Assembly: GCA_023284085.1 (NCBI GenBank)
Contig: JAKVHY010000032.1
Location: 1-64,000 of the forward strand
Reading direction: 5' to 3'
DNA from: Shewanella benthica
GTDB taxonomy: Bacteria > Pseudomonadota > Gammaproteobacteria > Enterobacterales > Shewanellaceae
DNA length: 64,000 nt
Below are positions 35,824 to 45,059 of this stretch, piece after piece. Position 1 is the first letter of the stretch, and the number at the start of each line of letters is the position of its first letter. The notes beneath the pieces are model-generated. The model saw only the letters and a program-made list of their open reading frames with translations. It had not been told where the DNA came from and did no database searches. Made by a program: the position numbers and the translations under genes.

Positions 35824-37473
35824 ATGGGTCATAAATTTGCTGAGATAGGTTTCACTCAAGCCGTGAAAACGGTCCAAGCACAGCTAGGTAGCCGTAAAGG
35901 CTATGAGCGGATGGAAGGCGGTGAGGACTTTAATCATCGACTCGGTGTGGCCGAGACTGAATTTATCCAGGCTCGTGACAGTTTCTATATGGCCAGTGTG
36001 AGTGAAACTGACTGGCCTTACATTCAACATCGAGGTGGGCCGAAAGGCTTTATGAAAGTGCTCGATGAAAAGACTCTTGGCTTTGCCGATTATAATGGCA
36101 ACCGTCAGTATATCAGCACAGGTAATTTCGCTAGCAATGACAAGGTGTCACTGTTTTTTATGGACTACCCCAACAAGACCCGACTGAAGTTACTCGGTAG
36201 GATAAAGCTTGTCGATACGGCAGACCATGAACTTCTCACTAAGCTGCAGGACGATGATTACCGGGCGAGAGTCGAGCGCGCTTTCGTTATCCAAGTTGAA
36301 GCCTTCGATTGGAACTGTCCTAAACATATTACACCGCGTTTTAGCGAAGCAGAAGTAGAGGAGATTGTCGCGGCTAAGCTTTCAGAAGCGGCGCTATCTG
36401 AAACTAAACAGCTTGAAGCTAAGCCTGTGGAAAAGACCGAAAACGTTTGGAGACAGAGCCCTGCCACGCTAGGTGAGGGGCCTCTTAGTCTGGTTATCAG
36501 TGGCATACGTCAATTAACACCTGAAATTCGAGCCTTTGAATTTAAAGCCGCTGGTGGAGGAGAGCTGCCTTTAGTGACTGCAGGTTCTCATATACGAGTT
36601 CCGGTTCAGCTCAATGATGGCTCGGTGGTGCATCGCTCCTATTCTATCTGCTCTAATCCCTCGCGCCGCAATTTCTATGAGATAGCCGTACTCGCGACAC
36701 GACTAAACAGTGAAGCTGATGATGTACGGCAAGATGATCTCCACAAGAGTGCGTCCCATGGGATTCACCATAACTTTCAGCTTGGGACTGTGATTAACTG
36801 TGATTTACCAGGCAACCACTTTGAGGTGCATTTAGGTACTGAACCAGCAGTCTTGATAGCTGGTGGAATAGGGATCACAGTGATAAAACCCCTTGCTCAA
36901 CATTTTAAGTCCAGAGGTGTGGCACTTTCGCTGCATTACTCGGGACGAAGTGTTAAGGATATGGCCTTCAGGGACCGATTACAGCGAGAATTTGGTGAGT
37001 CGATATCAATTTATCCCAGTGATGAAAGTAGGCGTTTGAGTATCAGTCAGGTGTTATCGAGTGCGCCAAAAAATACCATCTTCTACATTTGCGGCCCACA
37101 AAAGATGTTGAATGAAGTGAGATTTATGGCAAACCAGCTAGATATAGATAGCAGCAGGATTAGAAGTGAAGGCTTCGGTGGCGGGGCTGAAACCTCAATT
37201 GAGGATAAGGCATTCACGGTGAAGCTAGTTAAATCGAAACTGGAACTTAACGTTGCTGCCAATAAATCGGTTCTCGATACCTTGCTAGCAGCCGATATTG
37301 ATACGCCTTTTAGCTGCCAATCTGGAAGTTGTAAACAGTGCGCGATACCTGTGATTGAAGGAGACATTGAACATAGAGACACAGTATTGACCCATCTTGA
37401 AAAAGAGCAGCTACAGCTATTTTGTCCCTGCGTCTCCCGAGCAAAGACACCAGTGCTTGCTCTGGACCTTTGA
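35824..37473 (+). CDS. PPOX-type flavin domain fused to ferredoxin reductase and 2Fe-2S ferredoxin
   Basis: 549 residues in three parts. Residues 1 to about 200 form a pyridoxamine-5'-phosphate-oxidase-like FMN split barrel (IQHRGGPKGFMKVLDE, GFADYNGNRQYISTGN). About 225-450 is a ferredoxin:NAD(P) reductase module with FAD motif HRSYSICSNPS and nucleotide motif IAGGIGIT. The C-terminus is a plant-type 2Fe-2S ferredoxin with CX4CX2C (CQSGSCKQC) and a final Cys in LFCPC. This could pass electrons from NAD(P)H through FAD and 2Fe-2S to FMN or outward to a partner. GGAGG precedes the ATG at 35824; 14 upstream in-frame residues are less likely. Confidence 0.85.
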   Translation: MGHKFAEIGFTQAVKTVQAQLGSRKGYERMEGGEDFNHRLGVAETEFIQARDSFYMASVSETDWPYIQHRGGPKGFMKVLDEKTLGFADYNGNRQYISTGNFASNDKVSLFFMDYPNKTRLKLLGRIKLVDTADHELLTKLQDDDYRARVERAFVIQVEAFDWNCPKHITPRFSEAEVEEIVAAKLSEAALSETKQLEAKPVEKTENVWRQSPATLGEGPLSLVISGIRQLTPEIRAFEFKAAGGGELPLVTAGSHIRVPVQLNDGSVVHRSYSICSNPSRRNFYEIAVLATRLNSEADDVRQDDLHKSASHGIHHNFQLGTVINCDLPGNHFEVHLGTEPAVLIAGGIGITVIKPLAQHFKSRGVALSLHYSGRSVKDMAFRDRLQREFGESISIYPSDESRRLSISQVLSSAPKNTIFYICGPQKMLNEVRFMANQLDIDSSRIRSEGFGGGAETSIEDKAFTVKLVKSKLELNVAANKSVLDTLLAADIDTPFSCQSGSCKQCAIPVIEGDIEHRDTVLTHLEKEQLQLFCPCVSRAKTPVLALDL

Positions 37474-37518
37474 TCGTTAATGCTAGAAATAAAGATAGAA
37501 ATAAAGAGAGAAACTGAA

Positions 37519-37992
37519 ATGAATAATGAGATAAAAGCGCCATTACCGCCTTATGATCTAACCAGTGCTGTTATCAAGGCGAGAATGGCAGAAGATGCCT
37601 GGAACGGTCAAAAACCGGCAAAAATAGCCATGGCATATAGTCAAAATTCTAAGTGGCGCAACCGCAACCACTTTGTTCTGGGACGAGATCAGATTATCGA
37701 GCTACTTACCGCTAAATGGCAGAAAGAACATGAGTACCGTTTGATTAAGGAAGTGTGGGCGGTGGAGGGGCATCGGATTGCGGTACGTTTTGCCTATGAG
37801 TATTGCGATGCCGGCGGTCAGTGGTACCGCGCCTATGGCAACGAGAACTGGCAATTTGATGATAACGGCCTGATGGAGCAGCGCCACGCCAGTATCAATG
37901 ATCTGAAGATAGATGAGCGTGAGCGACAATTTCATTGGCCCATAGGTCGTCGCCCAGATGAGCATCCCGGGCTCACAGAACTGGAACTATGA
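37519..37992 (+). CDS. DUF1348/NTF2-like (SnoaL-fold) protein
   Basis: 157 residues of the DUF1348 family: VIKARMAEDAWNGQKPAKIAMAYSQNSKWRNRN, then HWPIGRRPDEHPGL at the C-terminus are characteristic. NTF2-like fold, function unknown. It begins 45 bases after the fusion oxidoreductase, same strand, likely the same transcript. The ATG at 37519 is chosen because upstream residues are low-complexity Lys/Glu/Ile. Confidence 0.82.
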   Translation: MNNEIKAPLPPYDLTSAVIKARMAEDAWNGQKPAKIAMAYSQNSKWRNRNHFVLGRDQIIELLTAKWQKEHEYRLIKEVWAVEGHRIAVRFAYEYCDAGGQWYRAYGNENWQFDDNGLMEQRHASINDLKIDERERQFHWPIGRRPDEHPGLTELEL

Positions 37993-38001
37993 CAAACGGT
38001 A

Positions 38002-38027
38002 TTGATATGCCCTGTTGGGCATATCAA
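38002..38027. terminator. Bidirectional hairpin between convergent genes
   Basis: TTGATATGCCC (38002-38012) pairs with GGGCATATCAA (38017-38027) around TGTT. Serves the DUF1348 gene and the convergent glycosyltransferase; T tracts are weak. Confidence 0.65.
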
Positions 38028-38033
38028 TCTTGA

Positions 38034-39260
38034 TCACTTGGCATTTTTAGCCGCGATCCATTGGGACATATACTTGGTGCTCGCCATGGAGTGATGCTTC
38101 ATCATGGCGCCGGTGAAGTTATTTAATCTGTGCTGTGCTAAGTTCTCTTGAGTATGGTTTAACTTATTTATCCATTCTTGGCCTAATTTCTGGCCATCAT
38201 ATTTTGCCGTTAATAGACTCGAGGCGTGGCTTTGAGCCTCTGTCCAGAGTGATTCTTGAACGTATAAATCCACTGCAGCCTGGGCAAAGTCATCGATATT
38301 ATCTGTGATATGTCCGGGCCACGGCTCATCGTTATACATGCCTTCACTGCCAACGGATGTGGTGACGCTCGGGGTCTGCATGATCATGGCATCGAGTAGC
38401 TTGCCCTTGATGCCTGCACCGAAACGAATGGGTGCTAAGCAGACACGAGATTGCTCCATCACTTGGTAGGCATCTTCTGCCCAGCCCTTAATGATAAAGC
38501 CTGTTTTGGGGTTATTAAGCGCCGTTGCTTTCGGTGGCGGGTAGGAGCCATAGATATGTAGCTCGGCCTGGGGCAGCTTTTTTCTGATCAAGGGCCAGAT
38601 CTTTTGCAGATATAGCACGGCGTCCCAGTTAGGAGCATGACGGAAGTTGCCTATGGTCATAAAATGCTGGCGATCAGTGTAGGTTTTTGTCTTAGGCGGG
38701 CACTTTTTCAAGTCCACCATAAACGGCAAGTGATGTAAGAGACTTGGGTCAAGCTTAAACTGGCTTTGTAGCAGCTCCATCTCGAAACTTGAGATGATAA
38801 GTGAGATATCACAGCGAAGGATTGCCGCAATTTCACGTTTTGCGATATCACTGAACAGGTCTGCTTGAGTGAGTGCTCGCTCCCCCTTAACGGCTTGATG
38901 ACGTGCATTACGCAGGCACTGCAGGTCTTCCGTGTCGAGTACCTTTAATGCATTAGGGCAGTTTTTTTCGACACGCCAGCCAAACTGCTCTTCCATCATA
39001 AAGCGGTCAAACATGACAATATCTGGTTGATACTCCAAGATATAAGCATCGAAGCTGTCGCAGTTAAGGCTAATGTTCTTACTGCTTATGCCTTCTAAGC
39101 TTAGGTCTATCATGTGATCCGATGGCTGCGCCGGGGTGGCGAATTCGACCTGCCAACCTTGTTGCTTGTAAAGCCTCAAAAGCGACAACATATGTGTACC
39201 TGCAGCAGACGAGTTGGGTTCTGGCCACACATAGCCGATCACTAATACTTTCTTCATCAT
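38034..39260 (-). CDS. Glycosyltransferase (GT-B fold, Glyco_trans_1_4-like)
   Basis: 408 residues. N-terminal Rossmann part VLVIGYVWPEPNSSAAGTHMLSLLRL; central VLDTEDLQCLRNAR; C-terminal half FMTIGNFRHAPNWDAV, LHIYGSYPP, and the nucleotide-sugar region LAPIRFGAGIKGKLLDAMIMQTPSVTT near 275-301 with the expected Gly-rich loop. Donor and acceptor are unknown. No polysaccharide cluster surrounds it, so it is an isolated glycosyltransferase. Confidence 0.85.
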   Translation of the reverse strand: MMKKVLVIGYVWPEPNSSAAGTHMLSLLRLYKQQGWQVEFATPAQPSDHMIDLSLEGISSKNISLNCDSFDAYILEYQPDIVMFDRFMMEEQFGWRVEKNCPNALKVLDTEDLQCLRNARHQAVKGERALTQADLFSDIAKREIAAILRCDISLIISSFEMELLQSQFKLDPSLLHHLPFMVDLKKCPPKTKTYTDRQHFMTIGNFRHAPNWDAVLYLQKIWPLIRKKLPQAELHIYGSYPPPKATALNNPKTGFIIKGWAEDAYQVMEQSRVCLAPIRFGAGIKGKLLDAMIMQTPSVTTSVGSEGMYNDEPWPGHITDNIDDFAQAAVDLYVQESLWTEAQSHASSLLTAKYDGQKLGQEWINKLNHTQENLAQHRLNNFTGAMMKHHSMASTKYMSQWIAAKNAK

Positions 39261-39705
39261 TGCTCACATAATAGGTACTTTAATGGGAGGGTATTGTATA
39301 CCAGCAGAAGGTTCAAGCTTGTCGGATAACAAGTTGGTTAAATATCTATTGTGGGTTCATTGGGCTGGTTTTGTTATTTGGTTAGTTTGTTGATCACCAA
39401 TACAGTTTTGTTATCAAACGCCTGCCCGGCGAGGGATGTGCGAACACTTCAGTGACACGCTGTGAACACATCCGTGTGCGCTCTACGGTTTCATCCCTGA
39501 AACCGAAGGTCACAGCCGCGTTCACACCTGAGTGTTTATTTCTTCGATTGGATTCTTTAGGGAAGGACTAACTCATTTGTGGACATTTCTGAGTTACAAT
39601 CGCAAATCTACTCGCTGTATTATTGTGAGTATCTAAAACGAACAATTAAATAATTGACTACAAAATATCGATGTAGAATCAGTCAAATTAAGAAAGAATC
39701 TAAAT
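39261..39705. other. Intergenic region with a structured repeat element
   Basis: AT-rich flanks surround a GC-richer block at about 39420-39540 that folds on itself. No convincing coding frame. The TetR gene ends at 39706. Confidence 0.6.
39420..39540. repeat. Imperfect inverted-repeat element
   Basis: The left arm contains AACACTTCAGTGACACGC and the right arm, read in complement, AACACTCAGGTGTGAACGC. Inside, GGTTTCA and TGAAACC form a perfect pair around TCCC. The element has the size and layout of non-coding miniature repeats scattered in Shewanella genomes. Other copies cannot be shown in this window. Confidence 0.55.
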
Positions 39706-40431
39706 CTATCGTAAATCATTTTTGATGAGCACTTGCTCAATTTCAGATAGCTCTTTTCGTGTCACTGGGTATTTCCAAGGGTAGCTATTCGTCATACGGA
39801 TAGTCGCTCGCATTAATGGGTGATCCAATGTCAGCGGTACATTAACGTTTACCTTAGCTTCATTTATATGAGTCTCATGCGGGTGGTTAAGGATTTGAGG
39901 GGACCCTATATTTACGGCCCAATGCAGCAGCATAAACTCTTCAATCAGAGCTTCTTTTTCTTCCTCTTCACAAAGTAATTCTTCTGAACCTACGGCCTCT
40001 CGTAAAGCATCTTGAAACTGAAACCTAATTTCTGTAGACACTAAAGATAATTTAGCTAGCCATTTATCAGAGGCTTTGGCTAGCAAATCTCTACTATTTA
40101 TCATCGTAAGTAGCTGATAAGAAAAAGAATAAATATACATTGATTCTTGTGACACAAGGTTAATTGCCACGATCTTCGCTGGAAGTGAATAGGGTAGAGC
40201 AAGAATGAATCGAATAACATTGGATGCTTGACTATCAAGACGTACAGACAGGGCAACCAATACATCTTCTTTAGATTGGATGTGCTTATAAACTGAGCCC
40301 ATTGATAAACCAGCTTTTTTAGCAATCGCCGACATCTTAAAATCGATCAACGAAGTATCGAGAATACATTGTGCAGCAGCATCTAATATTAGCTTCTCTT
40401 GTTCAGCGATAGTGTGTTTAGGGGCTGGCAT
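39706..40431 (-). CDS. TetR family regulator of the adjacent RND efflux genes
   Basis: 241 residues. The N-terminal helix-turn-helix includes FKMSAIAKKAGLSMGSVYKHIQSKEDVLVAL (about 31-61). The remainder is an all-helical ligand domain without recognisable relatives. Divergent from the RND genes; three CGAAT-N3-ATTCG sites in the shared gap, one of them just upstream of this gene, support repression of both directions. The gene looks AT-rich compared with neighbours on the left. Confidence 0.88.
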   Translation of the reverse strand: MPAPKHTIAEQEKLILDAAAQCILDTSLIDFKMSAIAKKAGLSMGSVYKHIQSKEDVLVALSVRLDSQASNVIRFILALPYSLPAKIVAINLVSQESMYIYSFSYQLLTMINSRDLLAKASDKWLAKLSLVSTEIRFQFQDALREAVGSEELLCEEEEKEALIEEFMLLHWAVNIGSPQILNHPHETHINEAKVNVNVPLTLDHPLMRATIRMTNSYPWKYPVTRKELSEIEQVLIKNDLR

Positions 40432-40445
40432 AGTGAACCTTCATT

Positions 40446-40458
40446 CGAATAATATTCG
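40446..40458. promoter_or_regulatory. TetR operator candidate 1
   Basis: CGAAT-AAT-ATTCG, a perfect 5-3-5 dyad 15 bases upstream of the tetR-type start. Same dyad as the two sites next to the RND promoter. Confidence 0.7.
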
Positions 40459-40637
40459 GGTGAATGCTAATAAATCTGCCTACCTGAGTCAATCTTTATG
40501 GATAAGCTGCTATGAATACTAAAAGGTTGTCAATGAATATAATTTCAACACAAGTACGCTGTCTTAAAGTGATTGATATTTAAAGAGTAAAATTACCTTC
40601 CTGCTCTCACCATTGCTTGAAACTTAAACCTTTCAGT

Positions 40638-40665
40638 TTGACAAAAAATTCCAACAATTCATAAT
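40638..40665 (+). promoter_or_regulatory. Promoter of the RND efflux operon
   Basis: TTGACA (40638-40643) and CATAAT (40660-40665) with a 16-bp spacer. Operator dyads begin directly after the -10. Confidence 0.65.
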
Positions 40666-40666
40666 C

Positions 40667-40690
40667 CGAATCTTATTCGAATATCATTCG
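40667..40690. promoter_or_regulatory. TetR operator candidates 2 and 3 (overlapping)
   Basis: CGAAT-CTT-ATTCG (40667-40679) and CGAAT-ATC-ATTCG (40678-40690) share a CG. They cover the transcription start region of the RND promoter, ideal for repression. Confidence 0.75.
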
Positions 40691-40722
40691 AATGTAATTA
40701 TTTAAACTTTTGTGGTGATTAT

Positions 40723-41871
40723 ATGAAAAAGAAAAGGTCTTCATTCGTAGGTTGGCTATGGGTGCTATCAAGCTTAGCCTTGATTATAGGTGGTTTAGGG
40801 TATTACAAATACAATCAAATAAAAGTCGCAATAGATATAGCGTCCTCCTTCCCTGAGCACTACGAAGTCGTCGATGTCACCTACGTAAAAGTTTCGGAGC
40901 ATACACCGACTGTCAGCGTACTTGGCAGTGCGGCATCGCCACTGCAATCTAATTTATCACTGGAGCTGTCGGGGAAAATCGCCTCTGTTGGTTTCCAAGC
41001 TGGTGGAAAGGCTAATGGAGGAGATCTATTATTTCAGGTCGATATTTCTGAAGAACGCGCGAGAATAAAATCGGCACAAGCACGCAAAAAACATGCTCAA
41101 TCAGTACTTCAACGTTATCAAACTTTGCTAGAAAAAAAATCGATTAGCCAAGAGCAATATGATCAAGCTTACGCTGACCTTATCGTGATTCAATCTGAAA
41201 TTGAGGTACTACAAGTCACAATCAAACAAAAGACCGTTATTGCGCCATTTGATGGGGTAATAGGACTTCATGATATCAAGTTAGGCGACTATGTCTCTGC
41301 TAACCAAGTACTTTCAACGTTTATTGGAGACAGTGACAAAGTCTGGGTAGATTTTAGCGTTCCACAATTCTACCCAGAGCTCGACATAAGCTCTCAGATA
41401 CGAGCAAGAAACATTGATTCTCTTGGTACATCGTCTTTCCAGCAGGCAACAGTCATAGCAAAAGACACACAAATATCGGAGACAACTCGTAGCCTGAGAT
41501 ATCGCGCAGAGATTAGCCGAACCCTCGCCCCTTACACACCAAACATGCCATTGGAAGTGCTCATTCCGATAAGTGAGAACAAGACAGTATATCAAGTCCC
41601 TGTTATTTCTGTTAATCAGGATCTTTATGGCTCATATGTCATGAAGCTAATCGCACTCGACAGTGAGCCCGGAGCTTACCGGGCAAAACGCGTACCCGTA
41701 CAGGTTATCTCAGAGATTAATGGATCGAAACTAATCACTGAAGGCGTACATGAAGGTGAAAAAATTGCGGCGGCTGGCGCATTCAAACTTTATGAAGGCT
41801 TGTTGGTTCGCTCAAGGGAAGGAGCTTTACCACAAGAGCCGCCACTCGTTGCAGCTATTGTTGGAGAATAA
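40723..41871 (+). CDS. RND efflux periplasmic adaptor (MFP) subunit
   Basis: 382 residues. An N-terminal membrane anchor (about 9-27) comes first. The lipoyl halves are SLELSGKIASVGFQAGGKANGGDLLFQVD and IAPFDGVIGLHDIKLGDYV, flanking a helical hairpin (about 110-160). Beta-barrel and membrane-proximal domains follow. It links the inner-membrane RND pump to an outer-membrane channel. The pump gene starts 3 bases downstream. Confidence 0.92.
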   Translation: MKKKRSSFVGWLWVLSSLALIIGGLGYYKYNQIKVAIDIASSFPEHYEVVDVTYVKVSEHTPTVSVLGSAASPLQSNLSLELSGKIASVGFQAGGKANGGDLLFQVDISEERARIKSAQARKKHAQSVLQRYQTLLEKKSISQEQYDQAYADLIVIQSEIEVLQVTIKQKTVIAPFDGVIGLHDIKLGDYVSANQVLSTFIGDSDKVWVDFSVPQFYPELDISSQIRARNIDSLGTSSFQQATVIAKDTQISETTRSLRYRAEISRTLAPYTPNMPLEVLIPISENKTVYQVPVISVNQDLYGSYVMKLIALDSEPGAYRAKRVPVQVISEINGSKLITEGVHEGEKIAAAGAFKLYEGLLVRSREGALPQEPPLVAAIVGE

Positions 41872-41873
41872 CA

Positions 41874-44800
41874 GTGGATATCTTTGTTAAAAAGCCAGTT
41901 ATAGCAATCGTCATTTCTTTGATCATTATCATTGCCGGTTTGATGGCATCACAACGACTATCGATTTCGCAGTTCCCCCAGATCGAAAGTTCGTCTCTTA
42001 TCATCACCACTGAGTATGTTGGTGTCTCTGCTGATGTCGTAAAAGGTTTCGTTACAGAACCAATCGAAAGAGTTGCAATGAGTGTTCCGGGCGTCGACTA
42101 CGTCGATTCATCAACAACAGCAGGACTGAGTAAGGTAACGGTATGGCTCAAGCTCAACGAAAATAGTACCAATGCGCTTGCTGAACTCAACTCACGGCTC
42201 AGCCAGATCTCTTATGAACTGCCAGATGGCGTGCAAGACCCAAGCGTTTCTGTTACCCGTGTCGACAGGCCAGGAGCCACTTTTTATCTGAATGTTTCTA
42301 GCACTACAATGGACAGAGCAGATCTCACCGACTTTTTAGAACGCGACGTAACACCTTGGTTTGCGTCTGTGCCTGGCGTTCAAAGTGCGGATGTACTTGG
42401 TGGACGCAAGCCGGCTATGCGTGTATGGCTCGATCCTCTGAAAATGGCAAGCTTGAATATTGGTGCCGATCAAGTTCATCAGGCTTTAATTGATAACAAT
42501 GTTATCGCTTCTTTAGGTCATGTAGAAAGCGCTAGCCAAAACATAAGTATCATGAGTAATGCACTATACCAAAGCGCCGATGATTTTCGCCAAATGATCG
42601 TAAAAAAGAGTGGTGATACTTTTATTTACCTTAGCGATTTCGCTCGTATAGAGCTTGGAGAGGATCGCGGTACCGACTCTGCACGCTTAAATCTTAGTGA
42701 GTCAGTTTTTATCGGCATCGTAACGTCACCGGGTTCGAACGAAATTTCAATTGGGGATGCATTATACAAGCAACTTGTGGTCACTAATTCACGCTTACCA
42801 GAAGGAACAAGTATCACCATTGGCTATGATGGCACTCAATATATGCGAGACGCACTCAAAGAAATTTTCACCACTCTTGTCGAAACTGTATTGCTGGTAG
42901 GCGTAGTGATTCTGTTGCTAATGGGATCATTTCGAGCGGCGTTGGTGCCTTTGGTGACGATTCCTATTTCAATTTTAGGCAGTATCGCAGCGATGCTATT
43001 AGCGGGTTTCTCACTTAATTTACTGACCATTTTGGCAATCGTCTTATCTGTAGGACTGGTTGTCGATGATGCGATTGTCGTTGTAGAAAATGTCGCACGT
43101 CATATGCGAAATGGTAAAGGCCGAATTGAAGCTGCATTAGTAAGCTCAAGAGAGCTGCTGCGGCCTATTTTCTCTATGACAATCACCTTGGCTTTAGTAT
43201 TTGTCCCCATTGGTTTTGTCGGCGGTTTGTCTGGTGCTCTATTTAAAGAGTTCGCGTTTACGTTAGCCATTGCTGTTCTTGTTTCCGGTATCGTTGCTAT
43301 TACTTTATCGCCAATCATGAGTGCCTACGTCTCTCAAGAAAAGGGGCAAGAAAGTCGCCTAACGCACAAGGTCAACCTCATATTCGATCGATTGTCAGCG
43401 CGTTATGAGAATGGACTATATCGTGTTTTCTCTCATGACCGAGCCCTATTGACTGGAGCATTTGTTCTTTCGCTTTTGATCGTTCCTTTCTATCTATTTT
43501 CACAGCAAGAGCTTGCTCCTGTTGAAGACCAAAGTTCGCTATTTGTTATTTCTGAAGCCCCTTCAGGTGGTTCTTTAGACTATAGCAATCAATTTATGCA
43601 AAAGGCGGTCAGCTCTATTGAGAAAATGGAAGGCATAGACATGGTATGGCAGACCCTTACTGAGTCAGGCGGTTTCAGTGGCATTAACTTCGTTCCATAC
43701 GACCAACGCTCATACTCAACCTCAGATGTTGTACAAAATATTTATTTTGCACTCAAAGAAATCACTGGCTTAAGAATTTACCCAACGTCACCGATGCCAC
43801 TGCCGACGGCTGGGCAATTTGATGTAGAAATGGTCATTCAATCGCAAGATAGTCACAGCGATATGCTTAGGTATTCATATGCACTGCTAGAGGCCGCGCA
43901 AAAAAGTGGCAAATTCATGTTTGTTGATACGGACCTGAAGCTAGATATGCCTCATGCACGACTCGAGTTTGACAGTACAAAAATGATGGACTTGGGGTTA
44001 ACAACCAAAGCGGTAACAGACCAAATATCATTGATGGTGTCGGAACAAGACGTGACACGTTTTGATAGTGATGGTAGGGCCTATCGTGTGATACCCATGA
44101 TTGAGGAGCAACAGCTAAATAGCAGTGAAACATTACTCACCTTACAAATAAAAACACCGAATGGCGATTTTGTACCCTTAAGTAGCATCGCAAACTTAGA
44201 GCAAACAGCTAGCGTACGCAGCGCGAACCGATTTAATCAACTCAACTCGTTTCGTGTTTTAGGTGGGTTGGTGCCAGGGACAACACCTGATCAAGCGCTG
44301 AGTATTCTGGAACAAAAGGCAGAGGAGATATTACCGCCAGGATACCAAGTGAATTATGCGGGCAGCTCTCGTCAACTACGCCAAGAAGGAAACAGTTTAT
44401 TCTCTGTGCTTGCCATCTCTTTATTCATGGTTTACATGGTTCTAGCTATACAGTTCAACAGCTTTCGTTCGCCATTAGTGGTATTACTCGGATCCGTACC
44501 TTTGGCTCTTGCTAGCGGTATGTCGTTTTCGTTTCTTGGTATGACAACGATGAATATCTACGCCCAAATCGGTTTTATTACTCTCGTGGGCTTAGTCGCT
44601 AAAAATGGAATACTAATTACAGAGTTTGCGAATGAGCTTCAACAAAAAGGGTATCGAAAATTGGACGCTGTCGTATATAGCGCAAAGTTAAGGTTACGAC
44701 CTATTTTGATGACAACAGCTGCGACAGTACTTGGTCACTTTCCTTTAGTTTTAGTGACAGGACCAGGCGCAGAAGCCAGGAATAGTATTGGTATTATTTT

Positions 44801-44933
44801 GGTAGCAGGCATGTTTATCGGCACAATCTTTACCCTATTTGTGTTACCGGCAGTCTATTTGGCTCTAGCAGAAAATCTCAATAAATCTTCAGACGCCTTG
44901 TTTGATGAGAGGCAAGCCGTGTTAACTAAGTAA
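41874..44933 (+). CDS. RND efflux pump, HAE1 family
   Basis: 1019 residues, 12 membrane segments and two large periplasmic loops, proton-driven multidrug export. The paired aspartates of the proton relay are in SVGLVVDDAIVVVENV (TM4, near 394-409) and the relay lysine in LVAKNGILITEF (TM10, near 907-918). GTG start with GGAG upstream. No outer-membrane factor gene follows, so it must borrow a TolC-like channel. A hairpin and then a terminator follow. Confidence 0.93.
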   Translation: MDIFVKKPVIAIVISLIIIIAGLMASQRLSISQFPQIESSSLIITTEYVGVSADVVKGFVTEPIERVAMSVPGVDYVDSSTTAGLSKVTVWLKLNENSTNALAELNSRLSQISYELPDGVQDPSVSVTRVDRPGATFYLNVSSTTMDRADLTDFLERDVTPWFASVPGVQSADVLGGRKPAMRVWLDPLKMASLNIGADQVHQALIDNNVIASLGHVESASQNISIMSNALYQSADDFRQMIVKKSGDTFIYLSDFARIELGEDRGTDSARLNLSESVFIGIVTSPGSNEISIGDALYKQLVVTNSRLPEGTSITIGYDGTQYMRDALKEIFTTLVETVLLVGVVILLLMGSFRAALVPLVTIPISILGSIAAMLLAGFSLNLLTILAIVLSVGLVVDDAIVVVENVARHMRNGKGRIEAALVSSRELLRPIFSMTITLALVFVPIGFVGGLSGALFKEFAFTLAIAVLVSGIVAITLSPIMSAYVSQEKGQESRLTHKVNLIFDRLSARYENGLYRVFSHDRALLTGAFVLSLLIVPFYLFSQQELAPVEDQSSLFVISEAPSGGSLDYSNQFMQKAVSSIEKMEGIDMVWQTLTESGGFSGINFVPYDQRSYSTSDVVQNIYFALKEITGLRIYPTSPMPLPTAGQFDVEMVIQSQDSHSDMLRYSYALLEAAQKSGKFMFVDTDLKLDMPHARLEFDSTKMMDLGLTTKAVTDQISLMVSEQDVTRFDSDGRAYRVIPMIEEQQLNSSETLLTLQIKTPNGDFVPLSSIANLEQTASVRSANRFNQLNSFRVLGGLVPGTTPDQALSILEQKAEEILPPGYQVNYAGSSRQLRQEGNSLFSVLAISLFMVYMVLAIQFNSFRSPLVVLLGSVPLALASGMSFSFLGMTTMNIYAQIGFITLVGLVAKNGILITEFANELQQKGYRKLDAVVYSAKLRLRPILMTTAATVLGHFPLVLVTGPGAEARNSIGIILVAGMFIGTIFTLFVLPAVYLALAENLNKSSDALFDERQAVLTK

Positions 44934-44940
44934 ACATTGA

Positions 44941-44968
44941 AAATGGTGAGTGTAGTAACTCACCATTT
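44941..44968 (+). terminator. Hairpin directly after the RND gene
   Basis: AAATGGTGAGT pairs with ACTCACCATTT around GTAGTA; no T tract. Likely an mRNA-end stabiliser. Confidence 0.5.
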
Positions 44969-45028
44969 CAAGAAACAAAGGGGTCGTAGCGAATAAGGTA
45001 GGCCTCACGATTCAAGATTGTTTACAGG

Positions 45029-45054
45029 GAAAGTTAAATAAATAACTTTCTTTT
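45029..45054 (+). terminator. Terminator of the RND operon
   Basis: GAAAGTTA (45029-45036) pairs with TAACTTTC (45043-45050), followed by TTTT. Confidence 0.7.
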
Positions 45055-45059
45055 GAATA

